DNA of 64,000 nucleotides from Alphaproteobacteria bacterium PA4 (GCA_002256005.1 NKIQ01000008.1:22271-86270), one strand, 5' to 3'; counted from the first letter of the stretch, positions 48,588-56,113 are shown. The notes: generated by a model from the sequence alone, not told the origin. A program made the numbers and translations.

Positions 48588-48681
48588 GGGTGAACAGGTA
48601 GAGAACAACAGCGGTTTTGCCAAGCGCTTCGCAGCGTCGCCCGGCTTGCGCTCATGCCGTACTGCCGCCATCGTGGGCGCC

Positions 48682-49602
48682 ATGATCCTGCTCGCTGCTC
48701 TCCTCGCCGCCGCCACCCCGGCGCTTTCCCCTGGTGATATCGCCGCCGCCGCGCCGGCCAGCGCCTGGCGAGCGGTGGCGCCGGAAAATCTGCTGTTCGT
48801 CGAAACCCCGCGCGGCACCATGGCGATCGAGCTGGCGCCGGACTTTGCGCCGGCGCACATCGCCGCCATCCGCGCGCTGGTGATGGCCGGCCGCTTCGAT
48901 GGCGGCGCCATCACGCGGGTGCAGGACAATTATGTCGTGCAATGGGCGGCGCGGCCGGGGCCGGACAAGGTGCTGACCTCCGGCGGGGCCGCCGCCGTCG
49001 CCGCGGGCAGCACGGCGACGCCGGGCGGTGTGGCGGTCGGCACCGGCCCCGGCGCGCCGCACCCGGCAACATTGCCGGCGGAATATGAACGGCCGGCGAA
49101 GGGCCTGACGATCACGCCGCTCGGCTCCGTCGATACCTATGCCCCCTCCGGCTTCGCCAAGGGCTGGCCGGTGGCGACGGACAAGCGCAGCGGCACCGCC
49201 TGGCTGGCGCATTGTTATGGCGCGGTCGGCGTCGGCCGCGACAATCCCCCCGATACCGGCGATGGCAGCGAGCTTTACGCCGTCATCGGCCATGGCCCGC
49301 GCCATCTCGATCGCAACATCACCCTTGTCGGCCGGGTCATCGATGGCATCGCCGATTTCTCCGCCCTGCCGCGCGGCACCGGGCCGCTGGGTTTCTACAA
49401 GACGCCGGGCGAACAGACGGGGCTGACCCGCGTGCGCTTCGCCACCGCCGCCGATCCGCGGTTCGAGGTGATGGACACGACGAGCAAGGCCTTTGCCGCC
49501 TATCTTGCCGCGCGCACCAACCGTACCGGCTTCTTCATCCGCCCGGCCGGCGCCACCGACCTGTGCAACGTGCAGGTGCCAGTGCGGCGGGTGACGCCGT
49601 GA
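48682..49602 (+). CDS. Peptidyl-prolyl cis-trans isomerase, cyclophilin type
   Basis: 306 aa, exported ([16 protein letters not shown]). [29 protein letters not shown] opens the cyclophilin fold; the C-terminal half ([24 protein letters not shown]) holds the rest of the domain, and the long loop between carries Gly/Ala/Pro stretches. An in-frame ATG at 48586 would add 32 codons and share CATG with the uvrD start, but it would spoil the signal peptide. Overlaps the next gene by four bases. Confidence 0.88.
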   Translation: MILLAALLAAATPALSPGDIAAAAPASAWRAVAPENLLFVETPRGTMAIELAPDFAPAHIAAIRALVMAGRFDGGAITRVQDNYVVQWAARPGPDKVLTSGGAAAVAAGSTATPGGVAVGTGPGAPHPATLPAEYERPAKGLTITPLGSVDTYAPSGFAKGWPVATDKRSGTAWLAHCYGAVGVGRDNPPDTGDGSELYAVIGHGPRHLDRNITLVGRVIDGIADFSALPRGTGPLGFYKTPGEQTGLTRVRFATAADPRFEVMDTTSKAFAAYLAARTNRTGFFIRPAGATDLCNVQVPVRRVTP

Positions 49603-49904
49603 CGCCTATCGTGAAGCTGTTGCGCGCCGACGAATGGGCGGCGTTCCAGGCCAGCGGCGTCTTCCATGGCTCGCCCGATGATCGGCGCGACGGCTATATC
49701 CACATCTCCGCCCCCGACCAGGTCGCCGCCACCGCCGCCAAATGGTTCGCGGACGCCCCCGGCCTGATGGCGCTGACGCTGGATGCCGACGCGCTGGGCG
49801 TCGCGCTGCGCTGGGAACCGGCCCGCGGCGGCGTGCTGTTCCCGCACCTCTACCGCCCGCTGCGGCTCGACGAGGTGGTGAGCGCCACGGCCTTCAAGCC
49901 CTGA
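49599..49904 (+). CDS. DUF952 domain-containing protein
   Basis: 101 aa. RDGYIHISAPDQVAATAAKWFAD and ALRWEPARGGVLFPHLYRPLRLDEV match DUF952, a glutathione-like or unknown-ligand small domain family (function not established). GTG start at 49599 overlaps the isomerase stop (GTGA). The last 102 bp of this gene are repeated downstream at 50497 and 52170 and partly at 51534, making it the parent of the cassette array. Confidence 0.88.
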   Translation: MTPIVKLLRADEWAAFQASGVFHGSPDDRRDGYIHISAPDQVAATAAKWFADAPGLMALTLDADALGVALRWEPARGGVLFPHLYRPLRLDEVVSATAFKP

Positions 49905-49908
49905 CCCC

Positions 49909-49962
49909 CTCCCTCCCCCCTGCGGGGAGGGCGACTCGCGAAGCGAGCGGGGTGGGGGTTGC
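49909..49962. repeat. Hairpin repeat B at the start of cassette 1
   Basis: CCTCCCTCCCCCCTGCGGGG ... GACTCGCGAAGCGAGCGGGG ... GGGTTGCG, directly after the DUF952 stop codon. The same element heads cassettes 2 (51583) and 3 (52273). Confidence 0.85.
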
Positions 49963-50041
49963 GCCTGTCGTTATCCGGTAGCAATTTGATATTCTGTCTC
50001 CAGAATTCCCTCTTGGAAGTGCCAGAAGAGCCTCGATCGCT

Positions 50042-50470
50042 ATGCGAACCGATTGGTGGATCCCGGGTAAAGCCGTTGGCGAATTTATATTTGACGCTTT
50101 CCCGTCTGATTCAGGCGCGTTTCAGAAGAGGCACGTCATCGATCTGATCTCCAATGATCTGAACGGAAAAACGAATTATGATGCGATTGATGGAAGCTAT
50201 ACGTTGATCATGGACGAAGCAGGCATTTCATCTGTCTGTTTTTACAAGGAATTTTTCGTAAACGCGGAAAACATCATAGGCGCTTCGACCGAGCATGCAC
50301 TTGAAGTGATCGGAAAACATCATGCAGATAGATCACTTGTAATTTCGTACGACAATTGGGTCGAAATAGAAGAGAATGTTGTTGTTCGTGACGTGGATAT
50401 AGACGAGCTGTGTATTTTTCTTACAGAAAATGATGATGGGAAACTGATCAGCGTCAGTGTCTATGGCTAA
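50042..50470 (+). CDS. Unknown 142-aa protein, cassette gene 1
   Basis: 142 aa, acidic, no signal peptide or membrane helix. Starts RTDWWIPGKAVGEFIFDAF; central TLIMDEAGISSVCFYKEFF and ASTEHALEVIGKHHADRSL; ends DELCIFLTENDDGKLISVSVYG. Much lower in GC than the flanking DUF952 gene. A paralogue at 51715 is about 97% identical in DNA. No family recognised; size, acidity, low GC and repeated copies recall immunity proteins of toxin systems, but that is inference. ATG at 50042 has no strong ribosome site. Confidence 0.75.
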   Translation: MRTDWWIPGKAVGEFIFDAFPSDSGAFQKRHVIDLISNDLNGKTNYDAIDGSYTLIMDEAGISSVCFYKEFFVNAENIIGASTEHALEVIGKHHADRSLVISYDNWVEIEENVVVRDVDIDELCIFLTENDDGKLISVSVYG

Positions 50471-50490
50471 CTGAGCCGTTGGGAGCGCTA

Positions 50491-50598
50491 TTGACGGCGC
50501 TGCGCTGGGAACCGGCGCGCGGCGGCGCGCTGTTCCCGCACCTCTACCGCCCGCTGCGGCTGGACGAGGTGGTGAGCGCGGTGGCGTTCGCGGGCTGA
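50491..50598 (+). pseudogene. Duplicate of the DUF952 gene 3' end (T1)
   Basis: 50497-50598 aligns base for base with 49803-49904 over 102 bp. An open frame beginning TTG at 50491 would give a 35-aa peptide (TALRWEPARGG ... VVSAVAFAG). The altered end implies a donor allele different from the resident one. Confidence 0.85.
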
Positions 50599-50612
50599 CG
50601 TCCCCAATCCGC

Positions 50613-50641
50613 TTGACAATTTGATTTGCGCTTCCCAACAT
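50613..50641 (+). promoter_or_regulatory. Probable promoter of the PEP-CTERM gene
   Basis: TTGACA at 50613-50618, 17-base spacer, CAACAT at 50636-50641. The -35 is consensus, the -10 weak. It lies 45 bp upstream of the start at 50686, in the gap left after tail T1. Confidence 0.45.
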
Positions 50642-50685
50642 TTCCGTAAATTAATGCGCAAGGACATCATTGTCGGGGAACGCAC

Positions 50686-51576
50686 ATGATCGGGATGACG
50701 ACACGGGCATTGACTGCGGTCTTGTTGGCCATCGCCACCGCATCATCTGCCAGCGCCGCCATGGTCACCGTTTCCGCCAATGCCGGCAACACCATCGGTG
50801 CCGGGCCGTTCACCTCCGGGCCCTACACCAGGCAGCACCAGATCCTGAACACGTTGCCGGTCACGGGCGGCGCGCCGGGCAGCCTGACGACCGTCATCAA
50901 CGGCGTCTCGGTTGTCCAGCCCGGCAGCCCGAACACCCGCTTCGCGGTGGCGGTCGCGGAACCGCAGTCCAGCGCCAGCGCCTATGCCGATCTGCGCCAG
51001 GGCAAGATCGGCGCCTTTGCCGGGTCGACGCCATCGGGTTTTGCCTCGTCGAGCGCCAGCATCGCCGACACGCTCAACTTCACCATCGCCGGCGCCAATG
51101 CCGATACCGTCACCGCCTTGCGGTTTCGCATCAGTCTGCACGCCACCGCGCTCAGTGCCTATGGCCTCATGGGCTTCAGTGGCTATACATGGCTAGGCAC
51201 GATCGGCAGCGGCAGCCCCTTCAATGTGCAACCGTCGGTGATCGCCCATCAAAGCTGGGTGGAAGGCACCACCCGGTATTTCGACCTGACCTATAATCTG
51301 CGCGGCGCCAATCCGGTGTTCGGTGCCGGTCTGGTGCTGGAAGCCATCGCCGGCGGCGGCGACACCTCGGACTTTTCCAACACGGCGCGCCTCCGCGTCC
51401 TCGCATCGCCGGGCGTGACCTACACCTCGCAATCCGGCCAGTTCCTCACCGCCGCCGGCGCGGTTCCCGAACCGGCCAGCTGGTCCCTGCTGATCCTCGG
51501 CTTCGGCCTGGTCGGCACCGCCGCGCGCCGCGGGCGGCTGGACGCGGTGGTGAGCGCCACGGCCTTCAAGCCCTGA
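50686..51576 (+). CDS. PEP-CTERM protein with a C-terminus replaced by DUF952 sequence
   Basis: 296 aa, exported (TTRALTAVLLAIATASSASA). The body is Gly/Ser/Thr/Ala-rich and probably beta. Sorting signal VPEPASWSLLILGFGLVG is followed by the Arg cluster TAARRGR, where such proteins normally end. Here the frame runs on through LDAVVSATAFKP, identical in its last ten residues to the DUF952 protein, because 51534-51576 is a copy of the DUF952 tail. ATG 50686 with GGGGA seven bases upstream; an ATG at 50695 is the alternative. Confidence 0.87.
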   Translation: MIGMTTRALTAVLLAIATASSASAAMVTVSANAGNTIGAGPFTSGPYTRQHQILNTLPVTGGAPGSLTTVINGVSVVQPGSPNTRFAVAVAEPQSSASAYADLRQGKIGAFAGSTPSGFASSSASIADTLNFTIAGANADTVTALRFRISLHATALSAYGLMGFSGYTWLGTIGSGSPFNVQPSVIAHQSWVEGTTRYFDLTYNLRGANPVFGAGLVLEAIAGGGDTSDFSNTARLRVLASPGVTYTSQSGQFLTAAGAVPEPASWSLLILGFGLVGTAARRGRLDAVVSATAFKP

Positions 51577-51582
51577 CCCTCC

Positions 51583-51636
51583 TCCCTCCCCCCTGCGGGG
51601 AGGGCGACTCGCGAAGCGAGCGGGGTGGGGGTTGCG
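51583..51636. repeat. Hairpin repeat B at the start of cassette 2
   Basis: Same element as at 49909 (CCTCCCCCCTGCGGGGAGGG, then GACTCGCGAAGCGAGCGGGG). Confidence 0.85.
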
Positions 51637-51714
51637 CGTGTCGCTTTCTGGCGGCAACTTGCTATTCCGTCCCCAGAATTCCCTCTTGGAAGTGCCAGAA
51701 GAGCCTCGATCGCT

Positions 51715-52143
51715 ATGCGAACCGATTGGTGGATCCCGGGTAAAGCCGTTGGCGAATTAATGTTTGGCGCTTTCCCGTCTGATTCAGGCGCATTTCAGAA
51801 AAGGCACGTCGTCGATCTGATCTCCAATGATCTGAACGGAAAAAAGAATTATGATGCGATTGATGGAAGCTATACGTTGATCATGGACGAAGCAGGCATT
51901 TCATCTGTCTGTTTTTACAAGGAATTTTTCGTAAACGCGGAAAACATCATAGGCGCTTCGACCGAGCATGCGCTTGAAGTGATCGGAAAACATCATGCTA
52001 ATAGATCACTTGTAATTTCGTACGACAATTGGGTCGAAATAGAAGAGAATGTTGTTGCTCGTGACGTGGATATAGACGAGCTGTGTATTTTTCTTACAGA
52101 AAATGATGATCGGAAACTGATCAGCGTCAGTGTCTATGGCTAA
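51715..52143 (+). CDS. Unknown 142-aa protein, cassette gene 2
   Basis: Paralogue of the gene at 50042. Twelve base differences in 429 by hand count; eight change amino acids (for example FIFDAF to LMFGAF, HHAD to HHAN, DDGK to DDRK) and four are silent. The reading frame is intact, so both copies appear to have been kept as coding genes. Same low GC and lack of signal peptide. Function unknown. Confidence 0.75.
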   Translation: MRTDWWIPGKAVGELMFGAFPSDSGAFQKRHVVDLISNDLNGKKNYDAIDGSYTLIMDEAGISSVCFYKEFFVNAENIIGASTEHALEVIGKHHANRSLVISYDNWVEIEENVVARDVDIDELCIFLTENDDRKLISVSVYG

Positions 52144-52163
52144 CTGAGCCGTTCGGAGCGCTA

Positions 52164-52271
52164 TTGACGGCGCTGCGCTGGGAACCGGCCCGCGGCGGCG
52201 CGTTGTTCCCGCACCTCTACCGCCCGCTGCGGCTGGACGAGGTGGTGAGCGCCACGGCCTTCAAGCCCTGA
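52164..52271 (+). pseudogene. Duplicate of the DUF952 gene 3' end (T3)
   Basis: 52170-52271 aligns with 49803-49904 over 102 bp and ends with the same FKP codons and stop. A TTG at 52164 could start a 35-aa peptide, as at 50491. Confidence 0.85.
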
Positions 52272-52272
52272 C

Positions 52273-52390
52273 CCCCTCCCTCCCCCCTGCGGGGAGGGCG
52301 ACTCGCGCAGCGAGCGGGGTGGGGGTTGCGCGTGTCCCTCTCTGGAAACAACAATTTTGTTTTCTGTCTCCAGAATTGCTCTGGAGCCTA
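52273..52390. repeat. Repeat B hairpin and conserved leader of a third, degenerate cassette
   Basis: The hairpin (52273-52326) is followed by a leader that matches cassettes 1 and 2 around TTCTGTCTCCAGAATT and then diverges after 52390. No 142-aa gene follows; about 100 bp without a clear gene lead to the next gene's 3' end at 52490. Confidence 0.7.
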
Positions 52391-52489
52391 CCCCGTGCGT
52401 TGTGGAATAAAAAGCCAGAGCTGCTGGCTCTAGGGCGCTACCGACCAGTCATTCGAGTTAAGTATGCTGGTCCCGGAATTCCTGCGGGC

Positions 52490-52885
52490 CTAAAGCAAAC
52501 GCTGTTCTAGATTTTTGCAGATTAGATCAATTGTACCACCGTCAACCATTTCGATCGCAACCAACAGATTGCCACAGTATTCTTGAATGATCGGTATGCC
52601 CAAGGCCCTGGTCTCGTCGTTACTACACTCATAGCCAAACAGCCGAGTCCAGGATCGAAGGGCTTTTTGATCGTCAAGTACGCTGGGTTCAATCTCCCAA
52701 GCACTTAACTCCAACACTCCGACGGGGCTGCGAACGGCGTTCACGTACCATTTCTTTACGCCCTCAAAGGTTTGATGAACCGATTGCCTCTGGTCTCCCC
52801 TGTCAAGGACCATGGTCCAATTGGCGTGTTCAAGAGCCCATGCTACAAGCGTGTGATCATGAAGATCGTTCAGTTCGGAAATCAA
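52490..52885 (-). CDS. Unknown 131-aa protein, low GC
   Basis: 131 aa, no signal peptide. The N-terminus ISELNDLHDHTLVAWALE resembles small orphan proteins of the immunity type, but I do not assign a family. Start TTG at 52885 is supported by AGGAG nine bases upstream and an in-frame stop just before it. Low GC, like the other island genes. It reads back toward the third cassette. Confidence 0.6.
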   Translation of the reverse strand: MISELNDLHDHTLVAWALEHANWTMVLDRGDQRQSVHQTFEGVKKWYVNAVRSPVGVLELSAWEIEPSVLDDQKALRSWTRLFGYECSNDETRALGIPIIQEYCGNLLVAIEMVDGGTIDLICKNLEQRLL

Positions 52886-52976
52886 TTAAACCAACTCCTA
52901 ATTATCGATATCAGACTTGGTCCGTTTAGCTTTGCCGAGAAGCCGAATCTGAACGAATTAAGTGCACTGTCGCCGT

Positions 52977-53175
52977 AATTCTGGCTCCGACGATGGCGGC
53001 GATAACTGGGTAATCATCGCCAGTCTCATCGAGACCGGCAAGCTCAACCACGTCGATCCGCTAGCTTGGCTCGCTGAAACCCTCGAGCGCCACGCTCGTT
53101 GACACTCGAGGCAGAATCTCGATCAGCTCATGCCCTGGAACTTCAATCCCTGAAGGGTCCCGGCACATCGCTTAC
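52977..53175 (+). mobile_element. IS66 family transposase relic (TnpC C-terminus and right end)
   Basis: Translation from 52977 gives SGSDDGGDNWVIIASLIETG, then KLNHVDPLAWLAETLERHAR, an in-frame TGA (53100), and NLDQLMPWNFNP before the final stop at 53151. These match the C-terminus of IS66 transposases (SLIETAKLN..., IDELLPWNW). After the stop, the sequence ends at 53175 with CGCTTAC; its reverse complement begins GTAAGCG, the usual IS66 end. The rest of the element is gone. Confidence 0.85.
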
Positions 53176-53178
53176 GTT

Positions 53179-53763
53179 TCAATCCTCCTGCCAAAGCACT
53201 TCATATTCATCATTTGAAAACTCGCTTTGTCCCCAATATTGCTGATGCATTTTTATTGCTAAAGTTAGTGGCATATCAGCCCCAGATACAAACAATTCGG
53301 AACCATCCAAAAGAAGGAATAAAAGCGCAGACACCTCATTTTGCGATAAAGGAGAAGAAAAAGCGGTTATACCAGAAAGTTTTTTACTTATAAGCAATTT
53401 CTTTTGAAATGGCTCGACATGATCTAGAGCAATGAACAATTCTGAATGATTACTCCTGCCAAAAATGTTTGCCACTTCATTTGATATGATAATCATTGTT
53501 GAGTGAATATCGTTTATTATTAACGCCACCGCGTCGCCTTCTTGGGAAAGGTGCAAGCATATTTCGATATGTGACCCTATTTTTCTACAAATAATGTCCC
53601 GGTATTTCGAAAATTTAGTAATCGACTGTTCCATGAGGTTCAGGCCCATTTGCTGGAATATGTATTCGTAGTTTCGTGCCAGGCCTAAGCCGAATGCCAC
53701 TTCCGCCAATTTGTGATCCAAGCTCCATTCAATCAGCTGGACCTGCAAGTCTACTCCGCCCAT
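53179..53763 (-). CDS. Unknown 194-aa protein, low GC
   Basis: 194 aa, soluble. IEICLHLSQEGDAVALIINDIHSTMIIISNEV is a hydrophobic, probably beta or alpha/beta core, and the C-terminus EYEVLWQED is acidic. GC is among the lowest in the window. Its stop lies four bases outside the IS66 right end, so the IS entered just behind it. No family recognised; ATG at 53763. Confidence 0.6.
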   Translation of the reverse strand: MGGVDLQVQLIEWSLDHKLAEVAFGLGLARNYEYIFQQMGLNLMEQSITKFSKYRDIICRKIGSHIEICLHLSQEGDAVALIINDIHSTMIIISNEVANIFGRSNHSELFIALDHVEPFQKKLLISKKLSGITAFSSPLSQNEVSALLFLLLDGSELFVSGADMPLTLAIKMHQQYWGQSEFSNDEYEVLWQED

Positions 53764-53862
53764 CTGTCAGCTTATCATAATCTTTTTAAAGCATCACTAG
53801 TACCTCCCTTGTCAGGGAATTCCGGGGACAGTGTACTCAACGCCCATTTAACTCTGAATGCC

Positions 53863-53921
53863 AACCCCCACCCCGCTCGGCTGGCGCCGAGTCGCCCTCC
53901 CCGCAGCGGGGAGGGAGGGGG
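53863..53921. repeat. Hairpin repeat B, reversed copy closing the island
   Basis: AACCCCCACCCCGCTCGGCT ... GTCGCCCTCCCCGCAGCGGG, the reverse orientation of the copy at 49909. Together they bracket the low-GC island. Confidence 0.75.
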
Positions 53922-53937
53922 TGGTCCTTGCTGCGGG

Positions 53938-54516
53938 TCAGGCGGCCTGGGCGGCCTTGGCGCGGTGGAAGCCGTCGCGGGTTTGCAGGCGGGTCCAGAG
54001 GGCGCGCAGGTGCGGGCCGACCTGATCGAGATGGCCCAGCGTTTCGGCGAAGAGCAGGGCGTAGCCGACCGAGATGTCGGCGACGGTGAAGCGGCCGGCG
54101 CAGAGCCAGTCGCGGCCGTCGGACAGCGTGGCTTCGGCGAGGGCGGTGCGGGCCAGGAACCATTTCAGATAGTCGGCGGCGACCTTGGGGTTGCGGTTTT
54201 CCGGCTTTTCGAGCGTCAGGTAGCGGAAGACGAGCGTCTGCGGAAAGGTCAGCGTCGCCTCGCCATGGTGCAGCCAGTTGAGCCAGGCGCCGAAGTCGGC
54301 CTCGTCGGGGGCCACGGCCAGCGTGCCGGCGCCGTGCTTCACCGCCAGATATTCGCAGATGGCGGCGCTTTCGGTCATCCTGGCCGGGCCATCCTCGAAA
54401 TAGGGGATGGTGCCGAGCGGGTTGGTTGCGAGATAGTCGGGCTGGCGCCAGCGCGGCGGGAAGGGCAGCTTGACGAGGTCATAGGCCAGCCCCAATTCCT
54501 CCAGTGTCCATAGCAC
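53938..54516 (-). CDS. Glutathione S-transferase family protein
   Basis: About 192 aa from the GTG at 54516. N-terminal thioredoxin-like part LWTLEELGLAYDLVKLPFPP, then NPLGTIPYFEDG and ESAAICEYLA (glutathione site), and a helical C-terminal domain with FTVADISVGYALLFAE. Family N-termini begin about 15 residues earlier; in frame upstream the sequence continues VDCRQRKSAPARSFRV, but no ATG, GTG or TTG occurs before a stop. The gene is thus either 5'-truncated or uses a rare start (ACG at about 54564). Confidence 0.85.
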   Translation of the reverse strand: MLWTLEELGLAYDLVKLPFPPRWRQPDYLATNPLGTIPYFEDGPARMTESAAICEYLAVKHGAGTLAVAPDEADFGAWLNWLHHGEATLTFPQTLVFRYLTLEKPENRNPKVAADYLKWFLARTALAEATLSDGRDWLCAGRFTVADISVGYALLFAETLGHLDQVGPHLRALWTRLQTRDGFHRAKAAQAA

Positions 54517-54625
54517 GCGGAAGGAGCGGGCCGGTGCCGACTTTCGTTGACGGCAGTCAACAACAAATACCGTTGTTCATCATCGCTTCACCGGCCCTGG
54601 GCAATGGGGCAGTTCTGACAGGATC

Positions 54626-56113
54626 ATGGGTCGTACAATGGCAAACAGACTGAAATTGGCCGGTGGGATTGTGCTCGGGGCGCTGGGCGGCGTCGCGCTG
54701 GCGCTGGGCACCCAGGCGGTGAGCGGCAGCGGCAGCGTCGCGGCGCAGGTGCCGCCAATGGATACCACGCCGCTGGTGCGCGCCGTGCCGAGTTCGCAGG
54801 GCCAGGTTGCCCTGTCCTTTGCCCCCATCGTCAAGCAGACCGCGCCGGCGGTGGTCAATGTCTATACGGCGCGCGTCGATCGCACCCGGCCGGGCAGCAT
54901 CGAGGAGTTCATGCGCCAGTTCGCCGGCGCCGGGCCGGCGCAGCCGCGCGTGCAGCAATCGCTGGGCTCCGGCGTCATCGTCGGTGCCGATGGCCTGATC
55001 GTCACCAACAATCATGTCGTCGCCGGGGCCGACCAGATCCTCGTCGCGCTCGCCGACCGCCGCGAATATCCGGCCAAGCTGGTGTTCGCCGATGCCCGGC
55101 TCGACCTGGCGTTGCTGAAGGTCGATACCAAGGGCGCGGCGCTGCCGGTGATCCGCATGGGCGACAGCGACCGTTCGGAAGTGGGCGACGTGACCATCGC
55201 CATCGGCAACCCCTTTGGCGTCGGCCAGACCGTCACCACCGGCATCGTCTCCGCCATCGCCCGCACCGGCATCGGCGTGTCGGACTGGCAGTTCTTCATC
55301 CAGACCGATGCCGCCATCAACCCCGGCAACTCGGGCGGCGCGCTGCTCGATGCGCAGGGGCGGCTGATCGGCATCAACACGGCGATCTTCTCGCGCTCCG
55401 GCGGTTCCAACGGCATCGGCTTCGCCATCCCGTCAAAGATGGTGCGGGTGTTCCTGAATGCCGCCGACAAGGGCAAGCTGGTGTCGGGCTGGATCGGCGT
55501 GGAGGGCGAGGCGCTGACCGCCGAGAGCGCGCGGCTGGCCGGCATGGACCGGCCGGGCGGGCTGCTGGTGACCGGCGTGGTGCCGGGCAGCCCCGGCGCG
55601 CGCGCCGGCATCAAGGTGGGCGATGTGCTGCGCAGCATCGACGGCAAGGAGGTCGCCGATGGCGGCCAGCTGCGCTATTCGCTGGCCACGGAAGGGGTGG
55701 GCCGCACATTGGATGTCGTGCTGATCCGCGCCGGGCGCGAGCAGCAGGCACGGGTGACGCTGGCAGCGCCGCCGGAAACCCCGCCGCGCCAGCTGACGCC
55801 GATCACCGCGCAATCGCTGCTTTACGGCGTCACCGTCGCCAATCTGTCGCCGGCCTATGCCCAGGAACTGGGCGCCGGCCTGCCCGAAGCGGGGGTGGTG
55901 GTGGTGGAAATCGCCGCGACCTCGCCGGCGGCGCGCTTCGGCTATCTGCGGCCGGGGGACCTGATCGAGGCGGTCGGTGGCCAGCCGGTGGCGACGGTGA
56001 ACGACGTGAAGGCGGCGGCGGCGCGGGGGGCGACGTCCCTGCGCTTCAACCGCGGCGGCCAGCGGGCGGAGTGCGGGGTGACCGCGGGCGGGGGGATCGG
56101 CTGCCGGAGTTAA
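54626..56113 (+). CDS. degQ: Do-family serine endopeptidase (DegQ/DegP type)
   Basis: About 495 aa, periplasmic. Signal-type N-terminus LKLAGGIVLGALGGVALALG. Trypsin-like domain with His in VTNNHVV, Asp in ADARLDLALLKV and Ser in NPGNSGGALLD; two PDZ domains follow (SGWIGVEGEALT and GVTVANLSPAYA). Quality-control protease of the envelope. ATG at 54626 has AGGA too close (two bases); ATG at 54638 (MANRLK) is an equal candidate. Confidence 0.92.
   Translation: MGRTMANRLKLAGGIVLGALGGVALALGTQAVSGSGSVAAQVPPMDTTPLVRAVPSSQGQVALSFAPIVKQTAPAVVNVYTARVDRTRPGSIEEFMRQFAGAGPAQPRVQQSLGSGVIVGADGLIVTNNHVVAGADQILVALADRREYPAKLVFADARLDLALLKVDTKGAALPVIRMGDSDRSEVGDVTIAIGNPFGVGQTVTTGIVSAIARTGIGVSDWQFFIQTDAAINPGNSGGALLDAQGRLIGINTAIFSRSGGSNGIGFAIPSKMVRVFLNAADKGKLVSGWIGVEGEALTAESARLAGMDRPGGLLVTGVVPGSPGARAGIKVGDVLRSIDGKEVADGGQLRYSLATEGVGRTLDVVLIRAGREQQARVTLAAPPETPPRQLTPITAQSLLYGVTVANLSPAYAQELGAGLPEAGVVVVEIAATSPAARFGYLRPGDLIEAVGGQPVATVNDVKAAAARGATSLRFNRGGQRAECGVTAGGGIGCRS

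Larger units (their letters stand above)
49803..50598 (+). repeat. Direct repeat unit 1: DUF952 tail, cassette, DUF952 tail
   Basis: Tail T0 (49803-49904), a 592-bp cassette (49905-50496: repeat B hairpin, 80-bp leader, 142-aa gene, 26-bp end) and tail T1 (50497-50598). It is matched by unit 2 at 51534-52271, whose cassette is 593 bp. T1 differs from T0 mostly in its last 20 bases, encoding VAFAG instead of TAFKP. Confidence 0.88.
51534..52271 (+). repeat. Direct repeat unit 2: partial DUF952 tail, cassette, DUF952 tail
   Basis: Partial tail T2 (51534-51576, 43 bp, two mismatches to T0), a 593-bp cassette (51577-52169) and full tail T3 (52170-52271). T3 keeps the resident-type ending TAFKP. 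The cassette matches cassette 1 in order and almost in sequence. Confidence 0.88.

Noticed and set aside
49803..52271. Regularly spaced repeats as a CRISPR array
   Set aside because: Only three full repeats of 102 bp, coding-derived, with 592-593 bp near-identical spacers; nothing like CRISPR spacing, and no cas genes.
52391..52489. Continuation of the third cassette as a degraded 142-aa gene
   Set aside because: After about 52390 no similarity to the cassette gene could be followed by eye in any frame.
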